Source: an uncultured Prevotellaceae bacterium (GTDB taxonomy: Bacteria; Bacteroidota; Bacteroidia; Bacteroidales; Bacteroidaceae). From it: 64,000 bases of DNA. The notes below the pieces were generated by a model. The model had not been told where the DNA came from, did no database searches, and was given only the letters and a program-made list of their open reading frames with translations. This document shows, piece after piece, positions 46,324-55,856 of this stretch (position 1 is the first letter of the stretch; every line of letters begins with the position of its first letter). The DNA lies in assembly GCA_902779455.1 (NCBI GenBank), contig CACZBS010000002.1, positions 1 through 64,000 of the forward strand. Reading direction: 5' to 3'. The position numbers and the translations under genes are program-made.

Positions 46324-47640
46324 ATGAAAGTGATGAAATTCGGCGGCACCTCCGTAGGGTCGCCACAACGTATGAAAGAAGTGGCGCGGCTGGTGACGGC
46401 TAAGGGCGAGCCCGTCTTCGTGGTGCTCTCAGCCATGTCGGGAACGACCAACTCGCTGGTTGAAATCTCCGACTACCTCTACAAGAAGAACCCTGACGGC
46501 GCCAACGAGGTGATCAACAACCTGGAGGACAAGTATATGCGCCACCTGCCCGAACTGCTCAGCGACGAGCAGCGGCTGGCCGCCACGCGCGACTTCCTGC
46601 ATGAGGAGTTCCAGTATCTGCGCTCCTTCACCAAGGAGCTGTTCACGTCGTTTGAGGAGAAGAGCATCGTCGCCCAGGGCGAGATGATGTCGACCCACAT
46701 GGTGGCGGCCTACCTCGAGGAGCAGGGCGTCAGCACGGTGCTGCTCAATGCGCTCGACTTCATGCGCACTGACAAGAACGCCGAGCCCGACCCCGTCTAT
46801 ATCAAAGAGAAGCTGACGGCCCTGATGGAGCAGAACCCTGGGGCTCAGGTCTATATCACCCAGGGATTCATCTGCCGCAATGCCTACGGCGAGATCGACA
46901 ACCTCCAGCGCGGCGGCAGCGACTATACGGCGTCGCTCGTCGGAGCGGCCCTCAACGCGGAGGAGATCCAGATTTGGACCGACATCGACGGCATGCACAA
47001 CAACGACCCGCGCATCGTCGACAAGACGGAGCCTGTCCATCAGCTGCACTTCGAGGAGGCTGCCGAGCTGGCTTACTTCGGAGCCAAGATCCTGCACCCC
47101 ACCTGCGTGCAGCCCGCCAAGTATGCCGGCATACCCGTCAGACTGCTCAACACGATGGACCCTGAAGCTGAAGGGACGACCATCAGCAACGCCACGGAGT
47201 ATGGCAAGATCAAGGCCGTGGCCGCCAAGGACAACATCATCGCCATCAAGATCAAGTCGAGCCGCATGCTGCTGGCCACGGGATTCCTGCGCAAGGTGTT
47301 CGAGATCTTCGAGAGCTATCAGACGCCCATCGACATGGTGTGCACATCGGAGGTCGGCGTCTCGATGTCGATTGACAACTCGGCCCATCTGGGCGAGATT
47401 GTCGACGAACTGAAGAAGTATGGCACGGTGACGGTCGACACCAGCATGTGCGTCATCTGCGTCGTGGGCGACCTCGACTGGTCGAACGTGGGATTCGAGA
47501 CCCGTGTGATGGATGCCATGAAGGACATCCCTGTCAGGATGATCAGCTACGGCGGGTCGAACTACAATATCTCGTTCCTCGTGCGCGAGGAGGACAAGCG
47601 GCGCGCTCTGCAGAGCCTGAGCGATCATCTCTTCAAATAA
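46324..47640 (+). CDS. lysC: Aspartate kinase, monofunctional
   Basis: A 438-residue enzyme for the first step from aspartate to lysine, threonine and methionine. The N-terminal KFGGTSVGS binds ATP, the kinase domain includes GFICRNAYGEIDNLQRGGSDYTASL, and a C-terminal ACT pair (about 290-438; IKSSRMLLATGFLRKVFEIF; DLDWSNVGFETRVMDAM) allows end-product control. There is no fused homoserine dehydrogenase. With lysA 9 bases downstream, this copy is most likely the lysine-branch enzyme. Confidence 0.95.
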   Translation: MKVMKFGGTSVGSPQRMKEVARLVTAKGEPVFVVLSAMSGTTNSLVEISDYLYKKNPDGANEVINNLEDKYMRHLPELLSDEQRLAATRDFLHEEFQYLRSFTKELFTSFEEKSIVAQGEMMSTHMVAAYLEEQGVSTVLLNALDFMRTDKNAEPDPVYIKEKLTALMEQNPGAQVYITQGFICRNAYGEIDNLQRGGSDYTASLVGAALNAEEIQIWTDIDGMHNNDPRIVDKTEPVHQLHFEEAAELAYFGAKILHPTCVQPAKYAGIPVRLLNTMDPEAEGTTISNATEYGKIKAVAAKDNIIAIKIKSSRMLLATGFLRKVFEIFESYQTPIDMVCTSEVGVSMSIDNSAHLGEIVDELKKYGTVTVDTSMCVICVVGDLDWSNVGFETRVMDAMKDIPVRMISYGGSNYNISFLVREEDKRRALQSLSDHLFK

Positions 47641-47649
47641 AAGAACCGG

Positions 47650-48810
47650 ATGAAAGGCCAATTCCCCATCGACCGACTCCAGCAGGTCCGCACGCCATTC
47701 TACTACTATGACGCCGACCTGCTGCGCCAGACGCTTGCTGCCATTCAGAAAGAAGCAGGCAGGCACGAGGGCTTCATGGTGCACTATGCCGTGAAGGCCA
47801 ACGCCAACCCGAAGGTGCTGCGCATCATACGTCAGGCCGGTCTGGGGGCCGACTGCGTCAGTGGCGGCGAGATTGAGGCAGCCGTCAAGGCCGGATTCCC
47901 TGCCGACAAGATTGTCTATGCAGGCGTCGGCAAGAGCGACTGGGAGATCCTCTGCGGACTCCGCCATGACATCCTGTGCTTCAACGTCGAGAGTCTGGCT
48001 GAGCTCGAAGTCATCAATCAGCTGGCTCAGCAGGAGGGCAAGACGGCCCGCGTCGCCCTGCGCATCAATCCTGACGTCGGCGCTCACACCCATGCCAACA
48101 TCACGACAGGGCTGGCCGAGAACAAGTTCGGCATTGCCATGCGTGACATGGAAGCGGTCATCATGAGAGCCCAGGAGATGACGGCCGTCAGATTCGTCGG
48201 ACTCCATTTCCACATCGGAAGCCAGATCCTCGACATGGGCGACTTCCAGGCGCTATGCAATCGGATCAACGACCTGCAGACGCAGCTGGAGCGCCATCAC
48301 ATCGCCGTCGAGAGCATCAACGTCGGCGGGGGACTGGGCATCGACTATCAGCACCCCAACCGCGTGCCTATGGCCGACTTCAAGGCCTACTTCGACACCT
48401 TCGCCCGACAACTGAGGCTGAGGCCCAGGCAGACCCTGCACTTCGAACTGGGGCGTGCCGTGGTGGCTCCTTGCGGGACGCTCTTCGCGCGTACATTATA
48501 TATTAAGGAAGGAGCGGCCAAGAAGTTCTGCATCGTCGATGCCGGCATGACTGACCTGATCAGGCCTGCCCTTTATCAGGCCTACCACAAGATAGAGAAC
48601 CTGACCAGCGACGAGCCCCTGGAGACCTACGACGTCGTAGGCCCGATCTGTGAGTCGAGCGACGTCTTTGCCAAACAGATCGACCTGAACCGTTGCCATC
48701 GTGGCGATCTCATTGCCATCCGCTCGGCAGGCGCCTATGGCGAGATCATGGCCTCAGGCTACAACTGCCGCCAGCTGCCAAAAGGATACACAAGCGACGA
48801 ACTGATATGA
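47650..48810 (+). CDS. lysA: Diaminopimelate decarboxylase
   Basis: A 386-residue PLP enzyme (fold type III) that makes lysine from meso-diaminopimelate. PLP Lys49 lies in HYAVKANANPKVL, with GLGADCVSGGEIEAA, the His in VGLHFHIGSQI, the glycine loop NVGGGLGID and CESSDVFAK (active-site Cys of the partner subunit). Lysine-specific as opposed to carboxynorspermidine decarboxylase because it follows lysC. Overlaps the next gene by 4 bases. Confidence 0.95.
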   Translation: MKGQFPIDRLQQVRTPFYYYDADLLRQTLAAIQKEAGRHEGFMVHYAVKANANPKVLRIIRQAGLGADCVSGGEIEAAVKAGFPADKIVYAGVGKSDWEILCGLRHDILCFNVESLAELEVINQLAQQEGKTARVALRINPDVGAHTHANITTGLAENKFGIAMRDMEAVIMRAQEMTAVRFVGLHFHIGSQILDMGDFQALCNRINDLQTQLERHHIAVESINVGGGLGIDYQHPNRVPMADFKAYFDTFARQLRLRPRQTLHFELGRAVVAPCGTLFARTLYIKEGAAKKFCIVDAGMTDLIRPALYQAYHKIENLTSDEPLETYDVVGPICESSDVFAKQIDLNRCHRGDLIAIRSAGAYGEIMASGYNCRQLPKGYTSDELI

Positions 48811-49775
48811 CGACGAGCGTGCTTCACATCTACCCAAAGAACGACAGCTTGATAGCCAACTACGTCAACATGCTGGCCGGGGCAATGGGGCAGAGTGTCT
48901 CGTCGATGTCCGCTGACAACCTGCAGGAGGCGAAGCACTATCTCAAGGAGCATCAGCCCGACATCGTTCATCAGCATGGGCTGGTGGAATGGGCTGCCCA
49001 GCTGAAAATGGGCCATTCGCGCCGCATACTGACACCTCACGGCCAGACGGTCGACGGGCGGAATGCCTACGTCGTCGTGGCACGGAGCGACATCGAGGCC
49101 GGAATACTTGGCGACAACCCGAGGGTAGAGACCTTGCGAAACCCTCTGATCACCAAGACGATCCGCCCGGAAGAAGCAGCAGAAAGGATGAGCCGCATCT
49201 ATCAGAAAGTGATGGACTCCGACGTGTTGCCCTTCCTCAGCGACGACTCACGCCATGCGCTGAGCCTGCTACTGAAAGTGGCGCTCTGCGGCGACCCGCG
49301 ATGGGTCGGCGATGAGAAGCTGCCTGCTGACGTCCAATGGCGGCAGCTCTATATCTACACCTCACACGAAGGGGTCAGTGCGCTGCTCGATCGTGGGCTG
49401 AACCTCATGGGCCTGCAGATTCCGCCCCACACGACACCTGTCAGCTATCTGCCTGAAGGCTATCAGCGGCCCGTGGCACGGACGAAGGCCGGCATCGCGG
49501 AACTCGTGAAAGAGATGAAGCGGCAGATGCAGGGCGGAAGGCTGGAACTGATGTTGCTATGCGACCTGCACCAGGCACTCCGACGACCATCGCTCAACGA
49601 GGAGAGGCTGCTCAGAGAGCTTGAGGACGAAAAGCTGACTGGGCTGTTTGCCAGCGCCTTACAGCTACTAAAAGAACAAATGTTGCTCGACGAGGGCTTC
49701 ATGCCGTGTCCGCCAGCGGACAACCGTACGACGGCACAGCTTCGGACGAGTCTGACCAATCACATGAAAATATGA
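48807..49775 (+). CDS. Unrecognised protein, GT-B-like N-terminus
   Basis: A 322-residue cytoplasmic protein starting MTTSVLHIYPKNDSLIANYV. The first 110 residues look like the N-terminal half of a GT4-type glycosyltransferase (HQPDIVHQHGLVEWA; RILTPHGQTVDG), but the donor-binding E-x7-E region is not seen. The remainder is mostly helical and charged, ending near DNRTTAQLRTSLTNHMKI. It overlaps lysA (ATGA) and fbp (ATGA), so it is translated between a lysine gene and a gluconeogenic gene. I do not recognise a function. Confidence 0.6.
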   Translation: MTTSVLHIYPKNDSLIANYVNMLAGAMGQSVSSMSADNLQEAKHYLKEHQPDIVHQHGLVEWAAQLKMGHSRRILTPHGQTVDGRNAYVVVARSDIEAGILGDNPRVETLRNPLITKTIRPEEAAERMSRIYQKVMDSDVLPFLSDDSRHALSLLLKVALCGDPRWVGDEKLPADVQWRQLYIYTSHEGVSALLDRGLNLMGLQIPPHTTPVSYLPEGYQRPVARTKAGIAELVKEMKRQMQGGRLELMLLCDLHQALRRPSLNEERLLRELEDEKLTGLFASALQLLKEQMLLDEGFMPCPPADNRTTAQLRTSLTNHMKI

Positions 49776-51736
49776 ATACTGACGAGAAATACCTTCATCT
49801 GCTATCCAACATCTTCCCAACCGTGGCCGATGCTTCACGCGAGATTATTAATCTCGAGGCCATACTCAACCTGCCCAAGGGAACGGAGCACTTCCTGGCC
49901 GACATTCACGGCGAATACGAGGCCTTCCGCCATGTGCTGAAGAATGCTTCAGGCAACATCAAGCGCAAGGTCAGCGAGATATTCGGCAACACCATCAGGG
50001 AGTCGGAGAAGAAGGAACTCTGCACGCTGATCTACTATCCGGAACAGAAGCTGGAGCTGATCAAGACCAATGAGGATGACCTCGACGACTGGTATCGCAT
50101 CACGATCCACCAGCTGGTGAGAGTCTGTCGCGACGTCTCCTCAAAATACACGCGCTCAAAGGTGCGCAAGTCGTTGCCGGCAGAGTTTTCGTATATCATC
50201 GAGGAATTGCTCCACGAGAGCACCGACGATCAGAACAAGGCGGCCTACGTGGCTGTCATCGTCGACACCATCATCTCGACAGGACGGGCCGACGACTTCA
50301 TAGTGGCCATCTCGAATGTCATACAGCAGCTTGTCATTGACCAGCTGCATATCTTGGGCGACATCTATGATCGCGGGCCTGGCGCACACATCATCATGGA
50401 CACCCTGGAGAAATACCACTCCTGGGACATACAGTGGGGCAATCACGACATCTTGTGGATGGGAGCCTGTGCGGGCAACGATGCCTGTATCTGCAACGTC
50501 CTCCGCCTGTCGCTGCGCTATGCCAACCTGACGACACTCGAGGAGGGCTACGGCATCAATCTCGTGCCGCTGGCCACGTTTGCGCTTGAGGTCTACGGCG
50601 ATGATCCCTGTGAGGAATTCATGCCCAAACTGCTCAAGGAAGACAGCCGGATGGACGAGAAGACGCTCCAGCTGACGGCAAAGATGCACAAGGCCATCTC
50701 CGTGATCCAGTTTAAGGAGGAGGCCCGGATCTTCCATCGGCGCCCCGAATGGCAGATGGAGGACCGCTGCCTGCTGGAGCACGTAGACTACGCGAAGCAT
50801 ACGTGCAATGTCGACGGCCACGACTATGCGATGAAGTCATGCTGCTTCCCGACCATCGACCCCAATGACCCTTCTGCCCTGACGCCTGAGGAGGACGATC
50901 TGATGAAGAAACTTCACCACTCGTTCCGCGTCTCCGAGAAGCTGCGCAAGCATATCCGCTCCATTCTCAGCCACGGGTGCATGTACAATGTCTGCAACCA
51001 GAACTTGCTCTTCCATGCCTCTGTGCCGCTCAACGATGACGGCACTTTGAAAGAGGTTGAGATCCTCGGGAAGACCTATGCCGGACGTGAACTGATGGAA
51101 TTCACAGGCCAGCTCATTCGTGCCGCCTTTGAGAACGACACCCCCGCTGAGACCAAGGCCTTCGCCAAGGACTACTTCCTCTACCTCTGGTGTGGCAAGG
51201 ATTCTCCATTGTTCGACAAGTCGAAGATGGCCACCTTCGAGCGCTATTTCCTTGAGGACAAGACCACATACCATGAGGAGAAGGGAAACTATTTCAAATT
51301 GCGCGACTCGCAGGAGGTGTGCGACCGCATCCTGGATGCCTTCAGCGTGAAAGGCGAGACGCGTCACATCATCAATGGCCACGTGCCTGTGCATGCCGGC
51401 TCGGGCGAGAACCCTATAAAGGCTGGAGGCCGTCTGATGGTCATCGACGGCGGATTCTCGGAAGCCTATCACAAGGAGACGGGCATTGCCGGCTATACGC
51501 TGGTCTATCACAGTCGTGGCTTCCAGCTTGTCCAGCATGAGCCCTTCACCAGCGAGCGCGACGCCGTCATCAGGGGCACTGACATCAAGTCGACAACTCA
51601 GATCGTCGAGATGTCAACCCACCGCATGCTCGTCGCTGATACTGACAAGGGGGCCGAGCTGCGCTCTCAGATAGCCGACCTGAAGGACTTGCTCTATGCC
51701 TATCGGCACGGCATCATCAAGGAAAAACGAACCTAA
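49772..51736 (+). CDS. fbp: Fructose-1,6-bisphosphatase, class III
   Basis: A 654-residue gluconeogenic phosphatase of the class III type (metallophosphoesterase fold). Metal-binding blocks are visible: FLADIHGEYEAF (Asp/His), LGDIYDRGPGAH, the QWGNHDILWMGA Asn-His pair, and ETRHIINGHVPVHAGSGENPIKAGGR. The ATG at 49772 overlaps the stop of the preceding gene. Class III enzymes occur mainly in Firmicutes and Bacteroidota. It is followed 30 bases later by dcuB. Confidence 0.95.
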   Translation: MNTDEKYLHLLSNIFPTVADASREIINLEAILNLPKGTEHFLADIHGEYEAFRHVLKNASGNIKRKVSEIFGNTIRESEKKELCTLIYYPEQKLELIKTNEDDLDDWYRITIHQLVRVCRDVSSKYTRSKVRKSLPAEFSYIIEELLHESTDDQNKAAYVAVIVDTIISTGRADDFIVAISNVIQQLVIDQLHILGDIYDRGPGAHIIMDTLEKYHSWDIQWGNHDILWMGACAGNDACICNVLRLSLRYANLTTLEEGYGINLVPLATFALEVYGDDPCEEFMPKLLKEDSRMDEKTLQLTAKMHKAISVIQFKEEARIFHRRPEWQMEDRCLLEHVDYAKHTCNVDGHDYAMKSCCFPTIDPNDPSALTPEEDDLMKKLHHSFRVSEKLRKHIRSILSHGCMYNVCNQNLLFHASVPLNDDGTLKEVEILGKTYAGRELMEFTGQLIRAAFENDTPAETKAFAKDYFLYLWCGKDSPLFDKSKMATFERYFLEDKTTYHEEKGNYFKLRDSQEVCDRILDAFSVKGETRHIINGHVPVHAGSGENPIKAGGRLMVIDGGFSEAYHKETGIAGYTLVYHSRGFQLVQHEPFTSERDAVIRGTDIKSTTQIVEMSTHRMLVADTDKGAELRSQIADLKDLLYAYRHGIIKEKRT

Positions 51737-51766
51737 GTTCTCTAACAAATAACCAATTTTTAGCCT

Positions 51767-53101
51767 ATGATTACACTAACAATGCTTCTGCAGCTCCTCA
51801 TCGTCTTAGGAGCTCTTTGGGTGGGCTCGCGCTACGGCTCACTGGCACTCGGCGCCATCTCCGGCATCGGACTGGCGATCCTCGTTTTTGGATTCGGACT
51901 CAAGCCTGGCACACCTCCGACTGACGTGATTTATATCATCATCGCTGCCGTCACGTGTGCTGGCATCATGCAGGCCTCAGGAGGCATGGACTGGCTCATC
52001 CAGATTGCCGAACGACTGCTGCGCAAGCATCCCGACCGCATCACCTTCCTGGCGCCCCTCTGCACCTTCTTCCTCACCGTGCTCGTTGGGACGGGCCACG
52101 TCGTCTACACGCTGATGCCTATTATATGCGACATCGCGCTGAAGAAGGGCATCCGTCCGGAGCGCCCCTGTGGAGTGGCTTCCATCGCATCGCAGGTGGG
52201 TATCACATGTTCCCCCATTGCGGCTGCCGTCGTTGCCTTTGTCTCAATATCCAACGCGAACGGGTTCGACATCACCATACCTCGCGTACTGATGGTCTCC
52301 ATCCCGGCCTGCATCTGTGGCTTGATGGCCGCAGCCGCTGCCAGCTATCATCGTGGCCTCGACCTCGACAAGGACCCGCAGTTCCAGGCCAAGCTGAAGG
52401 ATCCCGAGCAGCGTGCCTACATCTATGGCAAGAGCGCCACAACACTCGACCTCAAGATCCCGCGTGAAGCCAAGAACGCCGTCTACGTCTTCCTCGCAGC
52501 CCTCTGTGTCATCGTGATGTTTGCCATCTTCCCCAACCTGCTGCCCTCATGGGACGGCCAATCCCTGAAGATGAACCTTGTCATTCAGATTGTCATGATC
52601 TCAGCTGCTGCCCTCATGATTATCTTCTGCAAGGCACAGCCGAAGAAAGCCGTCGCAGGGCCTGTGTGGCAGTCGGGCATGGTGGCCGTCGTGGCTATCT
52701 ATGGTATTGCTTGGCTGGCTGACACCTACTTCTCAAACTATCTCGACGAGATGAAGCTGATGCTCTCCGATATCGTCGCGGCTTATCCGTGGTCGATAGC
52801 CTTCGTCTTCTTCCTCGTCTCCGTGCTCATCAACTCGCAGGGGGCTGTCGTCGTCGCCATGCTGCCGCTGGCCTATTCCCTCGGCATCGAAGGGCCCGTG
52901 CTGCTGGGTGTGCTGCCCAGCGTCTATGGCTACTTCTTCATTCCCAACTATCCCTCAGATATCGCAACCGTCAACTTCGACCGTTCGGGCACTACTGTCA
53001 TTGGCAAGTATCTGCTGAACCATTCGTTCATGATGCCTGGCCTGATCTGTGTCTTCGTCTCGACAATCGTGGCCTACATGCTCTCGATGATTATCTACTG
53101 A
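51767..53101 (+). CDS. Anaerobic C4-dicarboxylate transporter (DcuA/DcuB family)
   Basis: A 444-residue inner-membrane protein with 10-12 hydrophobic segments. Family features are the FLAPLCTFFLTVLVGTGHVVYTLMPII region and SQVGITCSPIAAAVVAF. Such carriers exchange fumarate, malate or aspartate for succinate in anaerobic fumarate respiration, which fits a succinate-producing Prevotellaceae. DcuA and DcuB cannot be told apart here. Ends at the terminator 53128-53158. Confidence 0.92.
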   Translation: MITLTMLLQLLIVLGALWVGSRYGSLALGAISGIGLAILVFGFGLKPGTPPTDVIYIIIAAVTCAGIMQASGGMDWLIQIAERLLRKHPDRITFLAPLCTFFLTVLVGTGHVVYTLMPIICDIALKKGIRPERPCGVASIASQVGITCSPIAAAVVAFVSISNANGFDITIPRVLMVSIPACICGLMAAAAASYHRGLDLDKDPQFQAKLKDPEQRAYIYGKSATTLDLKIPREAKNAVYVFLAALCVIVMFAIFPNLLPSWDGQSLKMNLVIQIVMISAAALMIIFCKAQPKKAVAGPVWQSGMVAVVAIYGIAWLADTYFSNYLDEMKLMLSDIVAAYPWSIAFVFFLVSVLINSQGAVVVAMLPLAYSLGIEGPVLLGVLPSVYGYFFIPNYPSDIATVNFDRSGTTVIGKYLLNHSFMMPGLICVFVSTIVAYMLSMIIY

Positions 53102-53127
53102 CGCTTCTTGGGAGATATAGAAAAAAG

Positions 53128-53158
53128 AAAGCTGCTAAGTTTGAAACTTAGCAGCTTT
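53128..53158. terminator. Terminator between dcu gene and tRNA-Gln
   Basis: AAAGCTGCTAAGTTT and AAACTTAGCAGCTTT form a near-perfect hairpin, with A and T tracts on both sides, so it can serve both strands. Confidence 0.85.
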
Positions 53159-53165
53159 TCTTTTG

Positions 53166-53236
53166 TTGGGGTACCCGGACTCGAACCAGGAAAGGCAGGA
53201 CCAGAATCTGCAGTGTTACCATTACACCATACCCCA
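53166..53236 (-). tRNA. tRNA-Gln, anticodon CTG
   Basis: A 71-base cloverleaf on the minus strand. Acceptor TGGGGTA pairs with TACCCCA; D arm GTGT/ACAC; anticodon loop TTCTGGT with anticodon CTG; T arm CCGG-type with GTTCGAGTC. The last anticodon-stem pair is an A-C mismatch. CCA is not encoded. Confidence 0.93.
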
Positions 53237-53276
53237 AACTTGGACTGCAATCGGAATCATTTCCGTTTTGCGGTTG

Positions 53277-53307
53277 CAAAGGTACGCATTTTTCTTGAAC
53301 CACCAAA
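53277..53307 (-). promoter_or_regulatory. tRNA-Gln promoter
   Basis: Minus-strand TTTG (53304-53307), 19 bases, TACCTTTG (53277-53284). The flanks GAAAAGTTTTGGTGGTT and TGCGTACCTTTGCA closely match the tRNA-Arg promoter. Confidence 0.8.
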
Positions 53308-53378
53308 ACTTTTCGCGACTTTTTTTTAAAAATTCTCAAAAAAAGTGCATTTTAGGGCTAAATTCGGACAAAAAGCAC

Positions 53379-53386
53379 TATCTTTG
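53379..53386 (+). promoter_or_regulatory. -7 box for rsfS-ftsH-cdsA
   Basis: TATCTTTG, about 40 bases before the rsfS ATG; divergent from the tRNA-Gln promoter. Confidence 0.55.
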
Positions 53387-53427
53387 CAGCATATAATCCG
53401 AACAACATAGTCATCTAAAATCATTGA

Positions 53428-53787
53428 ATGGAACAAACAGCCATACTCGTTGAGAACATCATCAAGGGAATCCATGAAAAAAAGGGGAGTCAAGTCGTCG
53501 TTGTCGACCTTAGCGGCATCGACGGCACCATTTGCTCCTCGTTCGTAGTCTGTCAGGGTAACTCGCCCACTCAGGTCGAAGCCATTGCCGAATCTGTGGG
53601 TGATGTGCTCCGTGAGCAGCTCAAAGAGAAACCTACACACGTGGTAGGTCTCGAGAATGCCCAATGGGTGGCTATGGACTACGGCGATGTGCTGGTTCAT
53701 ATTTTCCTGCCTGACGTGCGTGCCTACTACGATCTGGAACATCTGTGGGAGGATGCCCAGCTGACTCATATTCCCGATTTAGACTAA
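53428..53787 (+). CDS. rsfS: Ribosome silencing factor RsfS
   Basis: A 119-residue DUF143 protein that binds uL14 on the large subunit and blocks subunit joining in starved cells. Typical parts: DLSGIDGTICSSFVVCQGNSPTQVEAIA and the C-terminal GLENAQWVAMDYGDVLVHIFLPDVRAYYDLEHLW. It heads an operon with ftsH (26-base gap) and cdsA, the common order in Bacteroidales. Confidence 0.95.
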   Translation: MEQTAILVENIIKGIHEKKGSQVVVVDLSGIDGTICSSFVVCQGNSPTQVEAIAESVGDVLREQLKEKPTHVVGLENAQWVAMDYGDVLVHIFLPDVRAYYDLEHLWEDAQLTHIPDLD

Positions 53788-53813
53788 ATAAAGAATAGAA
53801 TCAAGCCATCTTT

Positions 53814-55856
53814 ATGGAACAACAGAACAACAATCAACAACCGAAGATGCCCCGGTTCAATATGAACTGGATCTATTTGCTCGTTATCCTGGCACTGACG
53901 TTCCTTTACTTCAGCAATGGAGCTACGGGTATTCAGCAACCGCAGACGGCTCAAAAGGAGGTGTCCTATTCTGAGTTTCAGGAGTTGCTGGCTAAGGGTA
54001 ATGCCTCCAACATCGTGGTCAACAAGACGAAGAATACGCTCAAGATGTATGTCAAGCCCGACAGCATCCGCTCCGTCTTCCACAAAGGAACTGACCAAGT
54101 GGGCACCTCGCCCTATCTCAGCGTTGAGTTCGGCAGTGTCGAGAAGGTTGAGAAAATCGTTGAGACGGCACGTGCCGACAGCGTCTTCACGGGTGAGCTG
54201 ACCTATGAGCGCGAGAAGGAGGGCGGCGTGCTGGGCTATTTGTTTAATCTGCTTCTGCCCATCTTCCTGCTTGTCATTGTATGGATGCTTTTCATGCGCC
54301 TGATGAGTGGCGGCATGGGTGGCGGCATGGGCGGCATCTTCAATGTCGGCAAGTCGAAGGCCAAGATGTATGAGAAGGGTGGCGAACTGGGCATCACGTT
54401 CAAGGACGTGGCTGGTCAGGAGGGCGCCAAACAGGAGGTGCAGGAGATTGTCGAATTCCTGAAGAACCCTCAGAAGTATACCGACCTGGGCGGCAAGATT
54501 CCCAAGGGCGCATTGCTCGTCGGCCCTCCGGGCACGGGTAAGACCTTGTTGGCCAAAGCCGTAGCAGGTGAAGCCGGTGTGCCCTTCTTCTCGATGTCGG
54601 GTTCCGACTTTGTCGAGATGTTCGTAGGCGTCGGAGCCTCACGTGTGCGCGATCTGTTTCAGCAGGCTAAGGCGAAGTCACCATGTATTATCTTTATTGA
54701 CGAGATTGACGCCGTCGGACGGGCCCGCTCGAAGAATCCTGCCATGGGCGGCAACGATGAGCGCGAGAACACCCTCAACGCCCTGCTCACTGAGATGGAC
54801 GGCTTCGGCACCAATAGCGGCGTCATCATTCTTGCGGCCACCAACCGTGCCGACATGCTCGACTCGGCCCTCCTGCGAGCCGGACGCTTCGATCGACAGA
54901 TTCATGTCGACCTGCCTGATCTGAGCGAGCGACGCGAGATATTCCTCGTCCACCTGCGTCCCATCAAGACGGACGACTCCGTCGACGTCGACTTCCTGGC
55001 ACGCCAGACGCCAGGCTTCTCTGGTGCCGACATTGCCAACGTCTGCAACGAGGCTGCTCTCATCGCTGCCCGCCATGATAGCCCCACGGTGGGCCGTCAG
55101 GACTTCCTTGACGCCGTCGACCGCATCATTGGCGGACTGGAGAAGAAGACCAAAGTGATGACTGATCAGGAGAAGCGCTCCATTGCCATTCACGAGGCTG
55201 GTCATGCCACCATCTCCTGGTTCACGGAGTTTGCCGACCCCTTGGTCAAGGTCTCTATCGTACCACGCGGTCAGGCCCTCGGCGCTGCCTGGTATCTGCC
55301 TGAAGAGCGAGTCCTCCAGACCAAGGAGGCCATGCTCGACGAGATGTGCTCGCTGCTTGGCGGACGCGCTGCAGAGGAACTCTTCATCGGCCATATCTCC
55401 ACAGGTGCTATGAACGACTTGGAGCGCACGACAAAGCAAGCCTACGGCATGATTGCCTTTGCTGGTATGAGCGATCGGCTGCCCAACGTGTGCTATTATA
55501 ATAATAGTGAGTATCAGTTCCAGCGGCCTTACTCTGAGGCTACAGCCAAGCTTATGGACGACGAGGTGCTGAGGATGATCAATGAGCAATATGATCGCGC
55601 CAAGCGCATCCTCACTGAGCATGCCGATGGTCACGCCCAGCTGGCCCAGCTGCTCATCGAGCGCGAGGTCATCTTCGCTGACGACGTCGAGAAGATCTTC
55701 GGCAAGCGCCCATGGCAGAGCCGCACCGAGGAACTGCTTGAGGCTCAGATGCGTGCCGATGCTGAGCGCATGGCCGAGGAGCGCGCCAAGGCGTTGGAAG
55801 CCCAGCAGCAGAATGACGAACAAACATCAGAAAAGAAGGAGAAGAACGATGAATAA
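53814..55856 (+). CDS. ftsH: ATP-dependent zinc metalloprotease FtsH
   Basis: A 680-residue membrane AAA+ protease that degrades misfolded membrane proteins and short-lived regulators. Two membrane segments (about 19-36 and 142-162) enclose a periplasmic domain. Walker A GPPGTGKT is at 237-244, Walker B IIFIDEID at 292-299, the SRH arginine region at [12 protein letters not shown], and the zinc motif HEAGH at 460-464. The C-terminus is a charged Glu/Gln/Lys tail. The stop overlaps cdsA by 8 bases. Confidence 0.97.
   Translation: MEQQNNNQQPKMPRFNMNWIYLLVILALTFLYFSNGATGIQQPQTAQKEVSYSEFQELLAKGNASNIVVNKTKNTLKMYVKPDSIRSVFHKGTDQVGTSPYLSVEFGSVEKVEKIVETARADSVFTGELTYEREKEGGVLGYLFNLLLPIFLLVIVWMLFMRLMSGGMGGGMGGIFNVGKSKAKMYEKGGELGITFKDVAGQEGAKQEVQEIVEFLKNPQKYTDLGGKIPKGALLVGPPGTGKTLLAKAVAGEAGVPFFSMSGSDFVEMFVGVGASRVRDLFQQAKAKSPCIIFIDEIDAVGRARSKNPAMGGNDERENTLNALLTEMDGFGTNSGVIILAATNRADMLDSALLRAGRFDRQIHVDLPDLSERREIFLVHLRPIKTDDSVDVDFLARQTPGFSGADIANVCNEAALIAARHDSPTVGRQDFLDAVDRIIGGLEKKTKVMTDQEKRSIAIHEAGHATISWFTEFADPLVKVSIVPRGQALGAAWYLPEERVLQTKEAMLDEMCSLLGGRAAEELFIGHISTGAMNDLERTTKQAYGMIAFAGMSDRLPNVCYYNNSEYQFQRPYSEATAKLMDDEVLRMINEQYDRAKRILTEHADGHAQLAQLLIEREVIFADDVEKIFGKRPWQSRTEELLEAQMRADAERMAEERAKALEAQQQNDEQTSEKKEKNDE

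Noticed and set aside
54678..55823. Long open frame antisense to ftsH
   Set aside because: It mirrors ftsH codon bias and has no recognisable domain; similar antisense frames exist over most genes here.
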